DNA of 52,930 nucleotides from Oscillospiraceae bacterium (GTDB lineage: Bacteria > Bacillota > Clostridia > Oscillospirales > Ruminococcaceae), in the NCBI GenBank assembly GCA_030153485.1, contig JAGUQX010000040.1, forward strand, positions 1-52,930. The letters are read 5' to 3'. The notes beneath the pieces were generated by a model. That model saw only the letters and a program-made list of their open reading frames with translations, ran no database searches and was not told the DNA's origin. Shown here piece by piece: positions 33,849 to 43,576 of this stretch (positions within the stretch are counted from its first letter, which is position 1; each line of letters opens with the position of its first letter). The translations under genes were made by a program, and so were the position numbers.

Positions 33849-34775
33849 ATGAATAATTTTGATAATATACTTTTAGAAATATTTTATATTCTAATAGGTT
33901 TATTTTTCTTATATACAGGATATAGAAGTTTTATTGATAAGAAACTTAAAACGAGGTATGGAACGGGTTTATTTTGGATATTATTATCAGGAACATTTAT
34001 TTTAGGTCCATATCTAGAGGGGTATATAGTTGGTATAATGATTGTAATTATAGCCATACTTACCGCTACAAAACAGGTACAAATATCCCATATAACTCCA
34101 ATAGATGAAAAAAAATCACAGATACGATCTGATAGAATAGGAAATAAAATTTTTATTCCCTCTATATTAATTGCTGTTTTTGCATTTGGAATAGCACAAT
34201 TGAAAATTTTAAGCGGAACAGCAGCAATTGGAGCTGCTGCAGTTATAGCAGTTATAGCAGTTATAGCCATAACTAAATCTAACCCTAAAAATATTGCTGT
34301 AGATGGAGATAGATTGGTTCAATCTATGGGTGCTGTAATTATTTTACCTCAACTATTGGCAGCTTTAGGAACTTTATTTACATCTGCTGGTGTTGGAACT
34401 GTAATAACGGAATCAATATCTGGGATAATTCCTGAACAAAACCGATTATTTGGGGTTATTGCATATTGTGTAGGGATGGCTTTGTTTACAATAATAATGG
34501 GTAATGGATTTGCTGCTTTCTCAGTTGTCACCGCAGGTGTAGGAATCCCTTTTGTTATTATGCAGGGTGGGAATCCAGCTATTGTGGGGGCTTTAGGTTT
34601 AACTGCGGGATACTGTGGAACTCTTTTAACACCTATGGCCGCTAATTTTAATATTGTTCCTGTTGCTCTCTTAGAGATAAGAGATAAGTATAGTATTATT
34701 AAATATCAAGCTCCTGTAGCAGTAATTGCTCTTGTAGGGCATGTTTTACTTATGTATTTTTTAGCTTTTAACTAA
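33849..34775 (+). CDS. 5-oxoproline transporter, DUF979 subunit
   Basis: 308 residues, about eight membrane segments, with SGTFILGPYLEG, GNGFAAFSVVTAGVG and GYCGTLLTPMAANFNIVP typical of DUF979. It forms the membrane transporter together with the DUF969 protein. AAAGGAG precedes ATG 33849. A short alanine/isoleucine repeat AVIAVIAVIAI at about residues 135-145 comes from a 12-base repeat. Confidence 0.85.
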   Translation: MNNFDNILLEIFYILIGLFFLYTGYRSFIDKKLKTRYGTGLFWILLSGTFILGPYLEGYIVGIMIVIIAILTATKQVQISHITPIDEKKSQIRSDRIGNKIFIPSILIAVFAFGIAQLKILSGTAAIGAAAVIAVIAVIAITKSNPKNIAVDGDRLVQSMGAVIILPQLLAALGTLFTSAGVGTVITESISGIIPEQNRLFGVIAYCVGMALFTIIMGNGFAAFSVVTAGVGIPFVIMQGGNPAIVGALGLTAGYCGTLLTPMAANFNIVPVALLEIRDKYSIIKYQAPVAVIALVGHVLLMYFLAFN

Positions 34776-34799
34776 AAAAAATTAAAAAGGGTGATTTAT

Positions 34800-35447
34800 A
34801 TAAAAATATTATTTACAGGTTTTAATTCATTTGGATTAGAAAAGATAAATCCTTCTTGGGAGGCTGTAAAGCTTTTACCAGATAAAATAAAAGATGTAGA
34901 AATTATAAAAATTATGATTTCTACAGTTTTTAACAAGTCTATTGACCAAGTTGATCATGCTATTCAAAAATATGATCCAGATGTTGTTATTTCTATAGGT
35001 CAGGCTGGTGGTAGATTTGGTATAACTCCAGAGAGAATTGCTATAAATATTAATGATGCATCTATATGTGATAATGATGGAAATCAGCCTATAGATACTT
35101 ATATTTTTAAAGATGGTCCAGCTGCATATTTTACAACTTTACCTATAAAAGCCATAGTTAATGATATACTTAAAAATAATATTTTTAGTAGTGTATCTAA
35201 TACATCGGGAACCTTTGTTTGTAACCATATCATGTATGGAGTTCTTCATTTAATAGCTACAAAATATAAGCATAAAAGTATAAGATCTGGTTTTATACAT
35301 GTTCCTTTTATACCAGAACAGGCTATTTCAAAAGTTAATCAGCCATATTTGGAATTAGAAAAAATTACAGAAGCTTTGAAAATAGCAGCAACATCTTGTT
35401 ATGAAAATAAAGTTGATATAAAACTTATTGGTGGTAAACTAGATTAA
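34800..35447 (+). CDS. pcp: pyroglutamyl-peptidase I, apparently with ATA start
   Basis: A cysteine peptidase removing N-terminal pyroglutamate. The active-site residues are all present: Glu in TPERIAININ, Cys in TFVCNHIMY, His in GFIHVPF. The family N terminus M-K-I-L-x-T-G-F corresponds here to ATA-AAA-ATA-TTA, with AGGGTGAT six bases ahead. The only in-frame regular start, GTG 34791, lies inside that ribosome site. I therefore place the start at ATA 34800, with GTG 34791 as alternative. It is the last gene of the 5-oxoproline module and ends in a 40-bp palindrome. Confidence 0.85.
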   Translation: MKILFTGFNSFGLEKINPSWEAVKLLPDKIKDVEIIKIMISTVFNKSIDQVDHAIQKYDPDVVISIGQAGGRFGITPERIAININDASICDNDGNQPIDTYIFKDGPAAYFTTLPIKAIVNDILKNNIFSSVSNTSGTFVCNHIMYGVLHLIATKYKHKSIRSGFIHVPFIPEQAISKVNQPYLELEKITEALKIAATSCYENKVDIKLIGGKLD

Positions 35448-35525
35448 TTAATAATAATAAAATAATAAAAACATTAGAGAATAATTTCTCTAATGTTTTT
35501 ATTATTTTATTATTATTAATTAATC
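35442..35525. terminator. perfect 40-bp hairpin between pcp and spoIID
   Basis: Bases 35442-35481 and 35486-35525 are exact complements around a 4-base loop (TAAT). The hairpin covers the pcp stop codon and touches the spoIID stop. The tip ACATTAGAGAA / TTCTCTAATGT has the usual terminator form and the rest is AT repeats. Confidence 0.9.
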
Positions 35526-36814
35526 TATCTAACCTGTACACCTGTGTAATAGTGTTTTAAAATGTCTATATAAGAATATAATGAATTAGCAGCATATCCG
35601 TTGGCACCATCTTGGCTCATACCAACACCATGTCCATATCCGTATGTAGAGAAGATAAAATTATTATCTGAATAATTGATATCAAATTTTGGACTTTTAA
35701 GTAAAAATTTTCCGTTTTCTACCAATATTTTCTCTCTAATATCTCTACCAGTTATTGCTTTGCCATTTGCATGAGTATTGTTGAATAGATTTATCCTAGC
35801 TATATATCCACCCGATGTTAGTCCACCTTGTGATTGTGATAAAAATTGAAACCAGTCTTTCTCTTTACCAAAAGGAAGATTTATATTTGCATTTTTTTTC
35901 ACCATATTTTGAATTCTATTTTTATCTATTATAACCTTTGTATTCCAATTTTTAGCATTAGAAAAACGATTACCATCATCATAAAAACTATCAACACTTA
36001 TTAAATATGGAATAGCTCCACCCCATACATCGACAGATGCATTTGTTTTTCCCGCTGATGTTGCATGATAAACCGTGTTGGAGATTTCATTGTTATAATA
36101 TACTAATTTATTTATAACTTGAGCTGATAGATTTTTTATATTATCATTTATAGGTCTTACACCAACTGAAGGGTATATCCCTTTATCATTGTTGTATCTT
36201 ATATATGAGTGTGATGCAACAGCTTGTGCTTTTATCGCTTCTGGATGAAAATTAGGGCTCATCTCGGCAGAAACAACTTGTGATACAATATTTATTGGGC
36301 TATCTGTAATTAACTTTCCATTTATTTTAATAGTTAAATCAGATAAATTTGTCGTGGGAGGAGTAGGATTAATTTCTTCCTCTGGTTTAGGAGGATATGG
36401 GATATTTGGAACTGGAATATTTGGAGTGGGGATGTCCGGATTTATGGTAAAGTTATCGTCTTTATCTGGATTATATTCAGCATCATCATTTTTATAAGGT
36501 TTATTATTTTCATTATTATCAATTAATATATCCTGATCATTAAAAGTTGCTTCTACTAAACTATGATTATCATTATTTTCTAATTTATTATTAAATATAG
36601 TTTGATAATCCAAATTATAATTAGAATTTTTGTCTTCAACATTTTGGGTTTCTAAATTATTATTATTACTATTATCTATTATAGAAGCATATGATTCATC
36701 TTTTTTAATTTTTGGATTTTCTATTTTATTAGAAAATCCATTTAAAATAAAGATAATAATAATAATAAATATTAGTATTGATATAGCAATTTTTTTTCTA
36801 TTGTCAGTATACAT
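35525..36814 (-). CDS. spoIID: stage II sporulation protein D (SpoIID/LytB domain)
   Basis: 429 residues: N-terminal membrane segment, a long Asn/Asp-rich linker with a Pro-rich part (PTPNIPVPNIPYPPKPE), then the SpoIID lytic transglycosylase domain. VVSAEMSPNFHPEAIKAQA carries the catalytic Glu, and YGYGHGVGMSQDGANGYA is the family signature. It cuts glycan strands after SpoIIP has removed stem peptides. The linker is longer than in B. subtilis SpoIID, so a vegetative LytB-type protein is an alternative; with spoIIP and spoIIQ nearby, a sporulation role is favoured. Confidence 0.85.
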   Translation of the reverse strand: MYTDNRKKIAISILIFIIIIIFILNGFSNKIENPKIKKDESYASIIDNSNNNNLETQNVEDKNSNYNLDYQTIFNNKLENNDNHSLVEATFNDQDILIDNNENNKPYKNDDAEYNPDKDDNFTINPDIPTPNIPVPNIPYPPKPEEEINPTPPTTNLSDLTIKINGKLITDSPINIVSQVVSAEMSPNFHPEAIKAQAVASHSYIRYNNDKGIYPSVGVRPINDNIKNLSAQVINKLVYYNNEISNTVYHATSAGKTNASVDVWGGAIPYLISVDSFYDDGNRFSNAKNWNTKVIIDKNRIQNMVKKNANINLPFGKEKDWFQFLSQSQGGLTSGGYIARINLFNNTHANGKAITGRDIREKILVENGKFLLKSPKFDINYSDNNFIFSTYGYGHGVGMSQDGANGYAANSLYSYIDILKHYYTGVQVR

Positions 36815-36876
36815 ATATTAAACATTCCTTCATTTTATATTATAAATTTTGTATCGTATATTAAATCGGACAAAGT

Positions 36877-37824
36877 TTAATTAATTGAAGGAATTTTATT
36901 TCCATATTTTTTATAGTATGAATTTGGGTATATAGGACTTGGATTAACTTTTGCATCTGAGGTGTCCATATTTTCACTTTCACCAGTCCTAATTTGTCTA
37001 GCAACTAGAACTAATCTAGAGCCTTCTATTTCGTTTATACAGGTTGATAGAGTTAGAAGTTTATCATTAGAATTAACATCAACTTTTGTATCGTATAACT
37101 GTCTATCTTTAATTTTTTTTATATACTGGTTAAAAGATGAGTCAGAGCTATTTTCTATAAAATCATGATAGTTAAAAAAATTAGGGTCAGATTGATTTAC
37201 ATCTGTTATAAATATACTTAATATTTTATATTTTCTATTTTCATATAAAGAATTAAATTCGAGTATTGGATTTTCTTTATAGAATGAGATTTTTCTATAT
37301 TTATTTACATCTCCGAATAATCTTCCTCCATTGATGTTGTGTGCATATAATATCGTATTTGTAGAAGCGTTATTTTTAGACATATTGTTTCTAAAATCTG
37401 CAAATGGTATTCCGTGATCATCATATTTTTTATTAAAATCTTTATAAAGATAAAAATCATTATCTTTAGATTGAACAACAGGATGATTTATTTTTGTATT
37501 TTGAATACGTATCCATCCGACTATATCTGGGTTTATGTCTATAAGACCAGCATATTGTTCTAAAACTCCATTAGGAAGATTTTTGATTTGTTCTTTAGTC
37601 GGTTTATTATCATATATTCCTTGTAAGTTTTGTTCGGATATTGTGGTATCCATATGCTTAATTAAATAATTCACAATATATATAGATGATATGATTATGG
37701 CAATTATTGATATTAAAAATATGAATTTTCTTATAATTTCTTTTATAGAATCCCCTTTATGAGGAAATAGATATATTAAAATTCTTTTATATAATGGTTT
37801 TTTGTATTTATTACGGTTAAACAT
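36877..37824 (-). CDS. srtB: class B sortase
   Basis: 315 residues, N-terminal membrane segment (about residues 33-52). Active-site His in ILYAHN, Cys in LTLSTC, Arg in VLVARQIR; NDFYLYKDFN and HGIPFADFRNN are typical of class B. It joins surface proteins to peptidoglycan. The candidate substrate in the window is the protein at 45863-48205, with a PMTG signal. Upstream of spoIID on the same strand and downstream of thiI. Confidence 0.9.
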   Translation of the reverse strand: MFNRNKYKKPLYKRILIYLFPHKGDSIKEIIRKFIFLISIIAIIISSIYIVNYLIKHMDTTISEQNLQGIYDNKPTKEQIKNLPNGVLEQYAGLIDINPDIVGWIRIQNTKINHPVVQSKDNDFYLYKDFNKKYDDHGIPFADFRNNMSKNNASTNTILYAHNINGGRLFGDVNKYRKISFYKENPILEFNSLYENRKYKILSIFITDVNQSDPNFFNYHDFIENSSDSSFNQYIKKIKDRQLYDTKVDVNSNDKLLTLSTCINEIEGSRLVLVARQIRTGESENMDTSDAKVNPSPIYPNSYYKKYGNKIPSIN

Positions 37825-37838
37825 TATATGACTCCTTT

Positions 37839-39014
37839 TTAATAATTACTAATTATTTCTAATTTTACGGATAGTATTGCTTTTTCTATTATCGGCATAA
37901 AATCGAATTTACTTTCATTTATTTTAACAGAAGTTATGTCTGGTTTAGTTTTAGGATGTTTTGGTGTAAAAATAGTACAACAATCTTCATATGGCAGAAT
38001 AGATGTCTCAAAAGTGTCAATTCTTTTTGCTATGTCTATTATTTCAAGTTTATCCATTCCTATAAGAGGTCTAAATATTGGGATATTAGATATCTCGTTT
38101 GTACATGAAATAGATTGAAGTGTCTGGCTTGCAACCTGTGCCAAACTTTCGCCTGTTATTAGGCAATCTATATTATTTAATACAGAGATTTTTTCAGAAA
38201 TTAAAATCATAATACGTCTCATAATAATTGTAAAAAGATTTTCATCACAATACTTTTTTATTGCAAGTTGTATTTCTGTAAAATTAATAGAATAATAAGA
38301 TATTATATTAGTATATCTCGATAACTTTAAAGCTAATTCTTTAACTTTTTCCTCTGCTTTGTCACTTGTATAAGGTGGAGCTATAAAATGGATTGCGGAA
38401 AGCTGAAGACCTCTTTTAGCCATCATATACCCAGAAACAGGACTGTCTATTCCACCCGATAGCATAAGCATACCATTGCCACTAGATCCTATGGGCATAC
38501 CTTTTGCACCCTCTATTTTTCCACAATATATATATGCGAATTTTTCCCTTATTTCTATAGTTAGATTAACCTCAGGGTTTTTAAGACTTACAGAAAGATT
38601 TTTATATTTTTGTGCAACATGCTCTCCAATTTTTGATTCTATTTCTGTGGATAACATAGGAAACTTTTTGTCTGCACGTTTTGCATCAACTCTAAAAGAT
38701 GATATATTTTTAAAAATATGATCAAATTTTGTTATAGCATATTCTTTTATTTTTTCAAAGTCTTTTTCTAAAACAAAAGTCTTACATAAAGTTGCTATTC
38801 CAAATACATCTTTAAGTTTATCTAATACTATATCAATATTTATATTATTGTCAATAGGTTCTATATATATTGCAGATTGTGATCTTGATATTTTAAAATT
38901 ACCTAAATTTTTAATTTTTTTATTTATATTTTTAATAAGTATAGATTCAAAATTTCCTCTATTAAGACCTTTTAATGCAATTTCTCCATTTTTTATAAGT
39001 ATTATTTCTTTCAT
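37839..39014 (-). CDS. thiI: tRNA 4-thiouridine sulfurtransferase ThiI
   Basis: 391 residues: NFLD/THUMP N-terminal RNA-binding part, PP-loop ATP pyrophosphatase motif SGGIDSP, and LITGESLAQVASQTL. There is no C-terminal rhodanese domain, as usual outside the gamma-proteobacteria. It thiolates U8 of tRNA, using sulfur from the desulfurase encoded directly upstream. Its relation to thiamine synthesis is uncertain here. Confidence 0.92.
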   Translation of the reverse strand: MKEIILIKNGEIALKGLNRGNFESILIKNINKKIKNLGNFKISRSQSAIYIEPIDNNINIDIVLDKLKDVFGIATLCKTFVLEKDFEKIKEYAITKFDHIFKNISSFRVDAKRADKKFPMLSTEIESKIGEHVAQKYKNLSVSLKNPEVNLTIEIREKFAYIYCGKIEGAKGMPIGSSGNGMLMLSGGIDSPVSGYMMAKRGLQLSAIHFIAPPYTSDKAEEKVKELALKLSRYTNIISYYSINFTEIQLAIKKYCDENLFTIIMRRIMILISEKISVLNNIDCLITGESLAQVASQTLQSISCTNEISNIPIFRPLIGMDKLEIIDIAKRIDTFETSILPYEDCCTIFTPKHPKTKPDITSVKINESKFDFMPIIEKAILSVKLEIISNY

Positions 39015-39045
39015 AAAAACACCATCATTTTCATTAAAATAATTT

Positions 39046-39081
39046 AAAAGACAGATATTAAAAGTTTAATATCTGTCTTTT
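39046..39081 (-). terminator. hairpin between the desulfurase gene and thiI
   Basis: AAAAGACAGATATTAAA / TTTAATATCTGTCTTTT is a perfect 17-bp stem with a 2-base loop, covering the last codons of the desulfurase gene. On the minus strand CTGTCTTTTAAATT follows. It may partly separate transcription of thiI. Confidence 0.65.
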
Positions 39082-40197
39082 AGCAAGATCAATAATATTA
39101 AAAAAAATATCAATTTCTTCTTTTGTATTATATATAGAAAAACTAATACGTAAAGATGAGTTTAGTTCATCTTTACGGAGTTTAAATTCTTTTAATATTC
39201 GGCTTTTTTTGCCTTTAGAACAGCTAGCACCAGAAGATACAAATATATTGTGTGATGATAAAAAATTAACTAAAATTTCTGAGTGTATCTTATCCACACT
39301 TATATTTATTATATGGCTTACTGTTTTCCCAAATGAACCAAGTTTTATAAAATCATATTTATCTATATTTTTTATAAAATAATCATATAAATTTTTATAT
39401 ATATTTATATTTTTTTCTATATTATCACATATATTTAATAAATTCAAACTAAGACAGTGTATATATGCTAGATTTTCTGTTCCTGGAACTATCGAATTTT
39501 GTTGATTTCCACCAAATATAATAGGGCTTAATTTAACATTTTTACGTATAATTAAGCCACCTATACCTTTTGGAGAATGAAGTTTGTGTCCACTAAATGT
39601 AAATATATCTATATTTTTTAATTCATAAAACTTCATATCTGTTTTACCTAAAGATTGTACTATATCTGAATGAATTATAATATTTGGAGATATTATTTTA
39701 GCATTATCTGAAATTTCTTTTATAGGAAGAATAGATCCAGTTTCGTTATTTACACTCATTACAGATATCATTATTGTGTCTTTATTTATTTTTTCTATAA
39801 AGTCTTCTGGATAAAAATCACCGTCATTTCTTGGGGAAATTTCTATAATTTCAAATCCATATTTTCTTAGTGAATAAAGAGTGGATATAACAGATGGATG
39901 TTCTACTGATGATGTTATAATATTTTTATTACTATTCTTAAATTTAGAAGCAAATCCTAGTATAGCTATGTTATTACTCTGAGTTGCTCCTGATGTAAAG
40001 ATTATTTCATCTGCTTCGCATTTAAATATGGAAGCTAGGATTTTTTTAGAATTTTGTAAAATTTTATCTGCTTGAATACCTTTTCTATGTAATGATGAGG
40101 GATTCCCATAGTTATCGGATAATAAAAATTTTGATAAATGAGATGTGAAAATTTCAGAAGGTTTTGTTGTTCCACAGTTATCAAAATATATTTCCAT
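39058..40197 (-). CDS. cysteine desulfurase (IscS/NifS-like)
   Basis: 379 residues, PLP enzyme. SGHKLHSPKGIGGL contains the PLP Lys, SSGASCSKGKKS the persulfide Cys. It frees sulfur from cysteine and, by position, serves ThiI; this pairing is common in Firmicutes (NifZ-ThiI). ATG 40197 adjoins the stop of the glycosyltransferase gene directly, and no ribosome site better than AAGGAAG is seen there. Confidence 0.9.
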   Translation of the reverse strand: MEIYFDNCGTTKPSEIFTSHLSKFLLSDNYGNPSSLHRKGIQADKILQNSKKILASIFKCEADEIIFTSGATQSNNIAILGFASKFKNSNKNIITSSVEHPSVISTLYSLRKYGFEIIEISPRNDGDFYPEDFIEKINKDTIMISVMSVNNETGSILPIKEISDNAKIISPNIIIHSDIVQSLGKTDMKFYELKNIDIFTFSGHKLHSPKGIGGLIIRKNVKLSPIIFGGNQQNSIVPGTENLAYIHCLSLNLLNICDNIEKNINIYKNLYDYFIKNIDKYDFIKLGSFGKTVSHIINISVDKIHSEILVNFLSSHNIFVSSGASCSKGKKSRILKEFKLRKDELNSSLRISFSIYNTKEEIDIFFNIIDLAKRQILNF

Positions 40198-41175
40198 TTA
40201 ATCAACTTCCTTATCTTTTTTTTCTAAATCATCATCATTTAAAAATTTTTCTAGTATAAATCTGGGTCTTTTTTTAACTTCATTATAAATTTTTCCTATA
40301 TATTCGCCTAAAGCACCAATACAGAGAAGCTGTATCCCGCCTATCATCCATATAGATGCGACGATTGTTGTCCATCCATCGACGGTTTGTCCAATAAATT
40401 TTGCTATAATAGAATATATACAAATAATAGTGCTTAGTATAAATATAATAACTCCTAATGAAAATATTAATCTTATTGGTTTTATAGAAAAAGAAGTTAT
40501 ACCGTCTAAAGCAAAAGAGATCATTTTTTTTAAAGGATATTTAGAAGTTCCAGCAAATCTTTCGTTTCTTATATATTTTACAATAGAAGATTTATATCCT
40601 ATTAATGGAATAATACCACGTAAAAATAAATTACTCTCTTCATATTCTGATAAAGAATCTAAAGCTTTTTTACTCATAAGACGGTAATCAGCATGATTAT
40701 GAACAATGTCTACCCCAAGTTTATTCATAATTTTATAGAATGCTAATGCAGAGTGTTTTTTAAAGAATGTATCTTTTTTTCTAGAACTTCTAACGCCATA
40801 AACGATTTCATTTCCTTTTTCAAATTCTTCATAAAATTTGTCTATAGCAGATATATCATCTTGTAAATCAGAGTCTAATGATATAGTTACATCACAATGT
40901 TTTCTAGCCGTCATAAGTCCAGCAAGAAGAGCATTTTGATGCCCTTTATTTCTGGATAATTTCAAACCAATTATTTTTTTATTCTCTTTATTTAATTTAG
41001 ATATAATTTCCCAAGTTTTATCTTTACTACCGTCATCAACTAGCATAATCTTGCTTTTTTCTGAAATTTTATTTTTTTCTATTAAACTGTCTAACTTATC
41101 AATTAGTATGCTAGAAGTATGTTCTATAACTTCCTCTTCGTTATAGCAGGGTATTACTAAGTATAATATATTCAT
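40198..41175 (-). CDS. glycosyltransferase family 2, CsbB/GtrB-like
   Basis: 325 residues. GT-A fold with VIPCYNEEEVIEHT, DDGSKDKTW and SLDSDLQDD, then two C-terminal membrane segments. Such enzymes load a sugar onto undecaprenyl phosphate. The gene follows yfhO by ten bases. In Bacillus CsbB works with YfhO to decorate lipoteichoic acid, so the same pairing is likely here. The sugar cannot be told. Confidence 0.87.
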   Translation of the reverse strand: MNILYLVIPCYNEEEVIEHTSSILIDKLDSLIEKNKISEKSKIMLVDDGSKDKTWEIISKLNKENKKIIGLKLSRNKGHQNALLAGLMTARKHCDVTISLDSDLQDDISAIDKFYEEFEKGNEIVYGVRSSRKKDTFFKKHSALAFYKIMNKLGVDIVHNHADYRLMSKKALDSLSEYEESNLFLRGIIPLIGYKSSIVKYIRNERFAGTSKYPLKKMISFALDGITSFSIKPIRLIFSLGVIIFILSTIICIYSIIAKFIGQTVDGWTTIVASIWMIGGIQLLCIGALGEYIGKIYNEVKKRPRFILEKFLNDDDLEKKDKEVD

Positions 41176-41184
41176 AAAATTTTA

Positions 41185-43494
41185 CTACCTCTTATTTTTA
41201 TATTTTCTTTTATGCATAAAGATAACTATATAAGTTATAAATATTATCCCTGATATTATAGATATAATAATTCCAATTTTTAATCCAGGAGTTTTGTATT
41301 CAAAAACAATTTTATTATCGCCCTTTGGAGCAACAACAGACATGAACCCTATATTTGATTTTATTATTTCTGCTGGTTCGTCGTTTACATATGCTTTCCA
41401 ACCTTTATCAAATGGAACACTAAAGAAAACAAGATTTTCTCTATCTAAATTTATTTTTGATATAAAACCTTTATTATTTGTTTCAAATTCATAACTAGAT
41501 TGAGATTTTCTGTCTGTGGTATCCTTCATATAGTCGTTTGGATATGAATTTTGTGCTATATCATTAGGAAGTTTTTTTAATAGATGTGGAAATTTTATTT
41601 CTAAACCATCTAAATATATACCTTTCATTAATAGCAGGTTTCTTTTCTTTTCTGGATAATTTTCAAACATATTTTTATCTATATAATAGTCATATGTAAA
41701 TCCCATTGGTAAAAATAGATCATTTTTATATATTCTAAATCCACCTCTTGTATCCAAAAAAGAAAATCCAGGTGTATCAACTTTATTTTCTTCTTTATCC
41801 TCTGTTAATATATATTTTACAGAAAGAAGACCTCGTAGTCCATATTGTTCTGCTGGTGGTTTTGAATGGACATTTCTTTCTATGCCTAACTCTGGATAGA
41901 ATTCCATTATAGAAGGTGGAACCACGCTATGAAATGTTTGTATATTAGACATACCCCAATACATACCCCAGTTATCCATACCATTTAGTATATCTATTCT
42001 ATAAAATTCATCTTCAGGAAGGTTTAGGCTTTTAGGAGCATTTAATCCTTTATCTATAATATCTCGTTCATGAAAAGAGTGTCCCTTTCCTGATGATATA
42101 AATATAATTGAATATATAACACTCATGATACATACCGAATAAAGACTTAGAGAGAATAACATTCTTGAATTTTTTTTATATTTAGTTATAAGTATGTAAA
42201 CTATATATAAAGAGACTAAAGATATCATGACACTTAGCCAAAATTTTAGAGCAGATGGGGGAAGTCCTCCCCATTTTAATATATTATCCTTCATAACAGG
42301 AATAATCCCTATTATAGAGAAGGCCAGGACTGCATATAATGAAAATTTAATTCCATAACGTATATCAATCTTTCTATTTTCTAATGATAGAGTTGTTATT
42401 AGTGCCATTATAAGAATTGGCATATAAAACCATCTAGCATAATATGATGTATTTAGTGCATAAAACATGCTGTTTAATCCAGGAATAAAAGCCATAATAC
42501 CACAGATAATTAATATTGTTTTTGCCCAATGTTTTTTGGTATATTTAAAAAATGATATAACGGCAGTCATAGTGAATAGAGGAAGCATAGCCGCAATAGA
42601 TGACCATTTGGCATTATTTTCTGGAAAAAAGTTTGGTCTAGATGGAATATCAGGAGGGAAAAACAAACTATGTATTATAGAAGGGTATCTTTGTACATCT
42701 GTATATAATAAAAAATTCCATCCTGTTAAAAATTCTGAAACTCTATAATTTCCTGATATAGCCAGGGCAGATGGTAGGAGGATAAACACAGCCATAGCCA
42801 CACCAATAATAGACTCGAATGCTAGTATTAATATCTTTTTAAAGTTTACATTAAATTCTTTTGAACTGAGTCGAATTATAAAATATATTATTAAAAATAC
42901 AACTTGTCCAGCAAAGAAAAAATAGTTAACTATTGCATTTATCGCTATACTTATAGCAAATAAACCTTTTTTATTATTTATGACCGATTCTTCTAATCCT
43001 ATTAATAATAATGGAAAAAATACGATAGATTCATTAAAGTGATTAAAAAAGACATTATAAATATTAAATCCACAAAAGGCAAACATTATTCCGCCTATTA
43101 TTGCAAAAGAAGATGTTTTAGAAAATCTTCTTATAAATGCATATGCGGTTAGAGCGCTAAAAGAAAATTTTAAGATTAGCAATGGACCCATAAGATATGG
43201 GACCATTTCAGTTGGAAAAGGAAGTGTTAACCAAAAAAAAGGGCTACCCAATAGATAAAATGTATATGATCCAATAAAATTTGCACCTAGATCTGTATGC
43301 CAATTCCAAGCTATATTTCCTGATCTTATTGCTTCATGTGCAAGTTTATAGAAAGGAATTTGTTGTACATTATAGTCTCCAAAAAAGATAAACATTCCGT
43401 TGTCTAGAAGGATAAACGGTAAAAATATAGCAATAGCGGTTGCCATTGCTATTAAAAAAACTTTTTTATATTCATATTTCTTTATATTATACAT
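41185..43494 (-). CDS. yfhO: YfhO-family membrane glycosyltransferase
   Basis: 769 residues with about a dozen membrane segments, a soluble region (residues about 480-735), and a last segment near the C terminus. FIFFGDYNVQQIPFYKLAHE and PFFWLTLPFP are family features. Members move sugar from a lipid carrier to polymers on the outside, working with the GT2 protein encoded next. Single start ATG 43494. Confidence 0.87.
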   Translation of the reverse strand: MYNIKKYEYKKVFLIAMATAIAIFLPFILLDNGMFIFFGDYNVQQIPFYKLAHEAIRSGNIAWNWHTDLGANFIGSYTFYLLGSPFFWLTLPFPTEMVPYLMGPLLILKFSFSALTAYAFIRRFSKTSSFAIIGGIMFAFCGFNIYNVFFNHFNESIVFFPLLLIGLEESVINNKKGLFAISIAINAIVNYFFFAGQVVFLIIYFIIRLSSKEFNVNFKKILILAFESIIGVAMAVFILLPSALAISGNYRVSEFLTGWNFLLYTDVQRYPSIIHSLFFPPDIPSRPNFFPENNAKWSSIAAMLPLFTMTAVISFFKYTKKHWAKTILIICGIMAFIPGLNSMFYALNTSYYARWFYMPILIMALITTLSLENRKIDIRYGIKFSLYAVLAFSIIGIIPVMKDNILKWGGLPPSALKFWLSVMISLVSLYIVYILITKYKKNSRMLFSLSLYSVCIMSVIYSIIFISSGKGHSFHERDIIDKGLNAPKSLNLPEDEFYRIDILNGMDNWGMYWGMSNIQTFHSVVPPSIMEFYPELGIERNVHSKPPAEQYGLRGLLSVKYILTEDKEENKVDTPGFSFLDTRGGFRIYKNDLFLPMGFTYDYYIDKNMFENYPEKKRNLLLMKGIYLDGLEIKFPHLLKKLPNDIAQNSYPNDYMKDTTDRKSQSSYEFETNNKGFISKINLDRENLVFFSVPFDKGWKAYVNDEPAEIIKSNIGFMSVVAPKGDNKIVFEYKTPGLKIGIIISIISGIIFITYIVIFMHKRKYKNKR

Positions 43495-43524
43495 AAAATT
43501 ACCAAACCTATTATTTTATTTTTT

Positions 43525-43563
43525 AAAGATTATATAAATTAAAATATAATTTATATAATCTTT
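43525..43563. terminator. inverted repeat between pyk and yfhO
   Basis: AAAGATTATATAAATT and its exact complement are separated by seven bases. It follows the pyk stop (43577) on the minus strand but lacks a T-run in that direction, so termination is uncertain. Confidence 0.4.
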
Positions 43564-43576
43564 AATAATCTTTATA

